From positions 1-39,286 of the IMG/VR virus record IMGVR_UViG_3300006057_000001: a stretch of 39,286 nucleotides of DNA. The stretch is one strand, 5' to 3'. A program made the position numbers and the translations under genes. Below the pieces are notes generated by a model. It searched no databases and had not been told where the DNA came from. It saw nothing but the letters and a program-made list of their open reading frames with translations. This document shows positions 36,976-39,286 of this stretch, piece after piece; positions within the stretch are counted from its first letter, which is position 1; each line of letters starts with the position of its first letter. This DNA is from a virus.

Positions 36976-37718
36976 AGGCTGCTGTTTGCTTTGTGTTTCA
37001 AGATAGGCCCTGTCGAGTTCCTGCAGACACCTACGTTCAAACTCCGTTAGGCGGATATCGCGAAGGCGAGACCATGCGTCCATATCCAGCCAGGTGATGC
37101 TATTGGCGCCGAAGCCGTTGCTACCGCGTGCGTTGGATAGCTCGCAGAACCATCCCCAGACATAAGCCAGCTCGGGCGGACAAGGCGGACCGTCGAGGGC
37201 GGCGGGCCGTCTGCCCTGCCTGGCTGCCGCCTGGTAGTGTTGCCGCAGTGTGGCGCCATCGGGCTGGCGGACATTGAGCTCGAAGCCGTGGCGGGCGAAC
37301 GCGATCAGTCGTTCGCGCCGCCCGGCAAAAAAAGCGCGCGGTCATGCACCGCGGTGTCGATCTGCTCGCCGATCCAGCGTAAGCCCCGTTTGCTGTATAG
37401 CGCCGTGGCCGCCTGCTGGCTGTAGGCAAGCGTCTGGCCGTCGCGCTCGATGCCGCGCCAGTCCTTGGTGAATGCGACCAGCATTTCTATTTTTTCCTGC
37501 GCCACGCGGCGCGCCGGATCCGGATCGCCTCCGCTGCCGCGCGACATCAGCTCCAGCCGCCGGCGCTGCATTTCGAGCTGCTTGTCTTCATACGCCTGGC
37601 TGTCCATGCCATAGAGCGTGATCCACATCTCCAGCGGTGCGCCAGTCGTAGGGTGTTTCAACTGCACTTCCACGCCGGCATTGGCGCGTTGTTCGGTATC
37701 GAGTGTTGCGAGGTCCAT
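36973..37718 (-). CDS. Tail assembly chaperone, frameshifted long form (gpG-GT type), about 248 aa
   Basis: The second reading frame after the slip reads AGRRERLIAFARHGFELNVR, QPDGATLRQHYQAAARQGR, CPPELAYVWGWFCELSNARG and DMDAWSRLRDIRLTEFERR, ending at TAA 36973-36975. It has no ATG or ribosome site of its own. A -1 slip on TTTTTTG (37326-37332) in the first chaperone gene joins 131 upstream codons to these 117. In siphoviruses the short and long forms are made in a fixed ratio and guide tape measure and tube assembly. The continuous segment around the slip (LIAFARHGFEL) supports the fusion. Confidence 0.85.
37305..37718 (-). CDS. Tail assembly chaperone, short form (gpG type), 137 aa
   Basis: The ATG at 37718 has AAGGAG with spacing ~8. 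The product begins MDLATLDTEQRANAGVEVQL and includes MWITLYGMDSQAYEDKQLEM, RVAQEKIEMLVAFTKDWRG and the closing AVHDRALFLPGGAND. It resembles tail-chaperone proteins encoded between tube and tape measure genes. Without frameshift, translation ends at 37305. The slippery run lies six codons before the stop. Confidence 0.88.
   Translation of the reverse strand: MDLATLDTEQRANAGVEVQLKHPTTGAPLEMWITLYGMDSQAYEDKQLEMQRRRLELMSRGSGGDPDPARRVAQEKIEMLVAFTKDWRGIERDGQTLAYSQQAATALYSKRGLRWIGEQIDTAVHDRALFLPGGAND
37326..37332 (-). other. -1 ribosomal frameshift site TTTTTTG
   Basis: In the 0 frame the mRNA reads GCG CTT TTT TTG CCG. The heptamer T TTT TTG is a standard -1 slippery sequence, and the next -1 codons lead straight into the second chaperone segment. 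A GC-rich stretch (GCCGGGCGGCGCG) follows and may form structure. Confidence 0.85.
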
Positions 37719-37832
37719 CGGGTTGTCTCCTTGGTTGAACAGGGCACCCAGCGCTGCCCATATCGGCCACTGAAGGAGGAGGACAGTGAACACGATGCAG
37801 ACGCGCCAGGTGATCTGTTTTGTAATACGTGG
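37719..37832. other. Spacer between tube and chaperone genes
   Basis: About 110 bp with the ribosome site of the chaperone gene and no credible gene. A mildly AT-rich run (TTGTAATACGTGG near 37820) lies just after the tube gene. Confidence 0.5.
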
Positions 37833-39044
37833 TTACGCTTGTGAATCTTGGATCGCGATCGTGCTCTGTTCGCTGCTGGTGCCGCTGCCGCCAGCGCTAT
37901 TGTAAAGGGCGTCGAAGGGAAAGGTCTGAATCAGAGCCTTCATGCCATCATCTTTACTGGCATCAGTCACCTTGATACGCGGGAAAGTGAAGGTGGTGAA
38001 GTCACAGGCGGCGGCGTTACTGGTAGCCAGGGCAACCGCCAGGCTAACCTCGGTTTCATTAATGAAGTAGTCACGCATGGTCGCGTCGATAAACTGCGCG
38101 GTGAAGCTTCCATCCACTACAATGCGCCCTTCGGCGATGTCGGCGTAGGTGTTTTGCCCGACCACAGGGTCGGCCGTCATCTCCCCCTTGATGGCGAAAG
38201 TTAATCCCGTCACATTGGCGACGGCGGCGCCCTGGACCATCAGCAGGCCGTTGACCGCGGCCAGGATGCCGGTGCTGGTTTCGGTGGTGGGACTGGTGAA
38301 ATATTCGCTGCCCGCCGTAGTGATGTCCTTGCCCATCAACTGCATGCCGATGGTCGCCATGCCGGTGGCCGGCAGGCCAATATCGAGCTGCTGGATCTTG
38401 CAACCGCTGAACACCTCGGACAGTGTGAGGTCGGTGTGATAGTGCTCGAAGCTGTACGACAGATCAGTGTGCCCAGTGGTGGGTGCGTAGGTGGTCTTGC
38501 CGGTGAGGGTGAAGGTGCAGCCGGAGATCGGCCCCTCAGCCACCAGGGCCACGCCATTGAGCGGCATCACGGTGAGCACGGTGGCTGACAGCGAGAGGAT
38601 CCACAAGTTTTTGCTGATATTGGCGGCGTTCAGCGAACCGACCGACAGGCGCCCGCAATAGCCGGCCTTAACGCCATCGGACAGCCAGGAGCCGGTGCTG
38701 CGCGTGACGGTATAGGTGGGGCCGCTGCCGGCAATGGTGATCGACACGCTACTGATGGCGGTCACCGATGCCCAGGCGCGGCGCACCGCAGCGGCCATGA
38801 AATCCTTGTAGGTGCCGGGCGAGAGTTCGCCCGTGATGGTGCCATCAACGCTGCGGATGCCGTGACGCACATCGTAGCGTTGATAGTTCGAGCGAAGTTC
38901 ATTGGACTCGTAGCGTGCTTTTTTCAGCGCGAGGGTGCTGGAAACACGCCGCAGCAGTTGCGCGCTGGACGCCGACGGCACAGTGCCCCAGGCGGATTCG
39001 ACTTTGTATTTGAGCTGCTTGGCAACGCCGACGGCAATGGTCAT
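37833..39044 (-). CDS. Major tail (tube) protein, 403 aa
   Basis: AGGAG precedes the ATG at 39044. The product starts MTIAVGVAKQLKYKVESAWG, has RRVSSTLALKKARYESNELR, VDGTITGELSPGTYKDFMAA and later QQLDIGLPATGMATIGMQLM, and a C-terminal region with EGRIVVDGSFTAQFIDATM. This resembles the long phage tail tube proteins of the 'tail_tube_3' type, which stack in rings. Its size near 400 aa suggests an extra domain besides the tube fold. It lies between the U-like gene and the chaperones, as in lambda (V). Confidence 0.88.
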   Translation of the reverse strand: MTIAVGVAKQLKYKVESAWGTVPSASSAQLLRRVSSTLALKKARYESNELRSNYQRYDVRHGIRSVDGTITGELSPGTYKDFMAAAVRRAWASVTAISSVSITIAGSGPTYTVTRSTGSWLSDGVKAGYCGRLSVGSLNAANISKNLWILSLSATVLTVMPLNGVALVAEGPISGCTFTLTGKTTYAPTTGHTDLSYSFEHYHTDLTLSEVFSGCKIQQLDIGLPATGMATIGMQLMGKDITTAGSEYFTSPTTETSTGILAAVNGLLMVQGAAVANVTGLTFAIKGEMTADPVVGQNTYADIAEGRIVVDGSFTAQFIDATMRDYFINETEVSLAVALATSNAAACDFTTFTFPRIKVTDASKDDGMKALIQTFPFDALYNSAGGSGTSSEQSTIAIQDSQA

Positions 39045-39065
39045 GGTGATGCTCCTGTCAGGAAA

Positions 39066-39286
39066 TTAAAGCGGGGTGCCCGGCGCGTTCATCGCGGTGT
39101 AAGCCAGGCATTCATAGGTGAGAGTGGTAATGATCACCACTTGCTCGCCGGTGGCGTCGCGCTCGGTTTCAATGCGACGCAGTTGCGCATACTTCACGGT
39201 GCTGGATATCGTGTTGGCGTTGGCGAGAGCGGTCTCAATTTCCAGCTTGCTCGCATCGGCATTGTCGTCATAGCTAGCGATCGCCT
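39066..39286 (-). CDS. Minor tail protein U-like (3' part of the junction gene)
   Basis: Read leftward from the right end, the frame continues the gene of 1-336. It passes through ERDATGEQVVIITTLTYECL and closes MNAPGTPL at TAA 39066-39068. The right-end 110 bases are the same as 1-110, so codons 76-112 appear twice in the window but once in the circle. The stop is 21 bp before the tube gene's ATG. Confidence 0.7.
   Translation of the reverse strand, partial: AIASYDDNADASKLEIETALANANTISSTVKYAQLRRIETERDATGEQVVIITTLTYECLAYTAMNAPGTPL
39177..39286. repeat. Terminal direct repeat, right copy (circular-contig overlap)
   Basis: Identical to 1-110; see that entry. When merged, the U-like gene has no interruption. 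Confidence 0.95.

Noticed and set aside
37121-37429. Minus-strand 102-codon frame at the chaperone junction
   Set aside because: It lies in the third frame, different from both chaperone frames, and has Arg/Pro/Ala shadow composition.

Overview
The window looks like one complete genome of a temperate, tailed (siphovirus-like) phage of a GC-rich proteobacterium, probably beta or gamma. The first 110 bases are repeated exactly as the last 110, so the contig closes into a circle of 39,176 bp. The gene that crosses the join (a minor tail U-type protein) reads through in frame when the ends are merged. The head genes resemble lambda and HK97 (GpA-type terminase, lambda-type portal, fused protease-capsid). 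The tail tip resembles the gene transfer agent series (DUF2460, DUF2163, NlpC/P60 peptidase, large tip protein). The lysis cassette is lambda-like. No tRNA, rRNA, CRISPR array or insertion sequence was seen.

Layout. (1) 16.1-17.4 kb is the genetic switch: a Cro-like gene on the minus strand, a short cI-like repressor on the plus strand with two cargo-type genes behind it, and two early promoters that share a 14-bp palindromic operator. (2) From the switch leftward (15.8-11.2 kb, minus) run small early genes, a VapE-type helicase, an iterated-repeat array that may be an origin, and a gene just upstream of a strong terminator that may encode a late antiterminator. (3) Beyond the terminator the late operon runs leftward: terminase, gpW-like joining protein, portal, protease-capsid, head and joining genes to position 1. 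It then crosses the circle junction to the tail tube, a tail chaperone with a -1 frameshift, the tape measure, tail tip, accessory tail proteins, holin-like proteins, endolysin, spanins and a cysteine peptidase, ending at 24.5 kb. (4) From the switch rightward (17.4-24.0 kb, plus) run three small genes, a ParB-like protein, a diversity-generating retroelement (DGR), a DUF4224 protein and the integrase, then a likely attP region and a lipoprotein gene.

The most notable system is the DGR. Two tandem target genes with DUF1566/C-type-lectin-like C-termini each end in a variable repeat (VR1, VR2). Behind them come an Avd-like gene, one template repeat (TR) and a DGR-type reverse transcriptase. VR1 differs from the TR at 9 positions and VR2 at 16. 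All differences fall on TR adenines except one, a T-to-G in VR2, and that change creates an in-frame amber stop. The TR lies inside the probable RT reading frame, and the cassette sits in the early operon beside xis/int rather than in the tail module.

Functions were assigned by reading translated sequence and recalling families. No database search was run, so family names for divergent structural genes are tentative.
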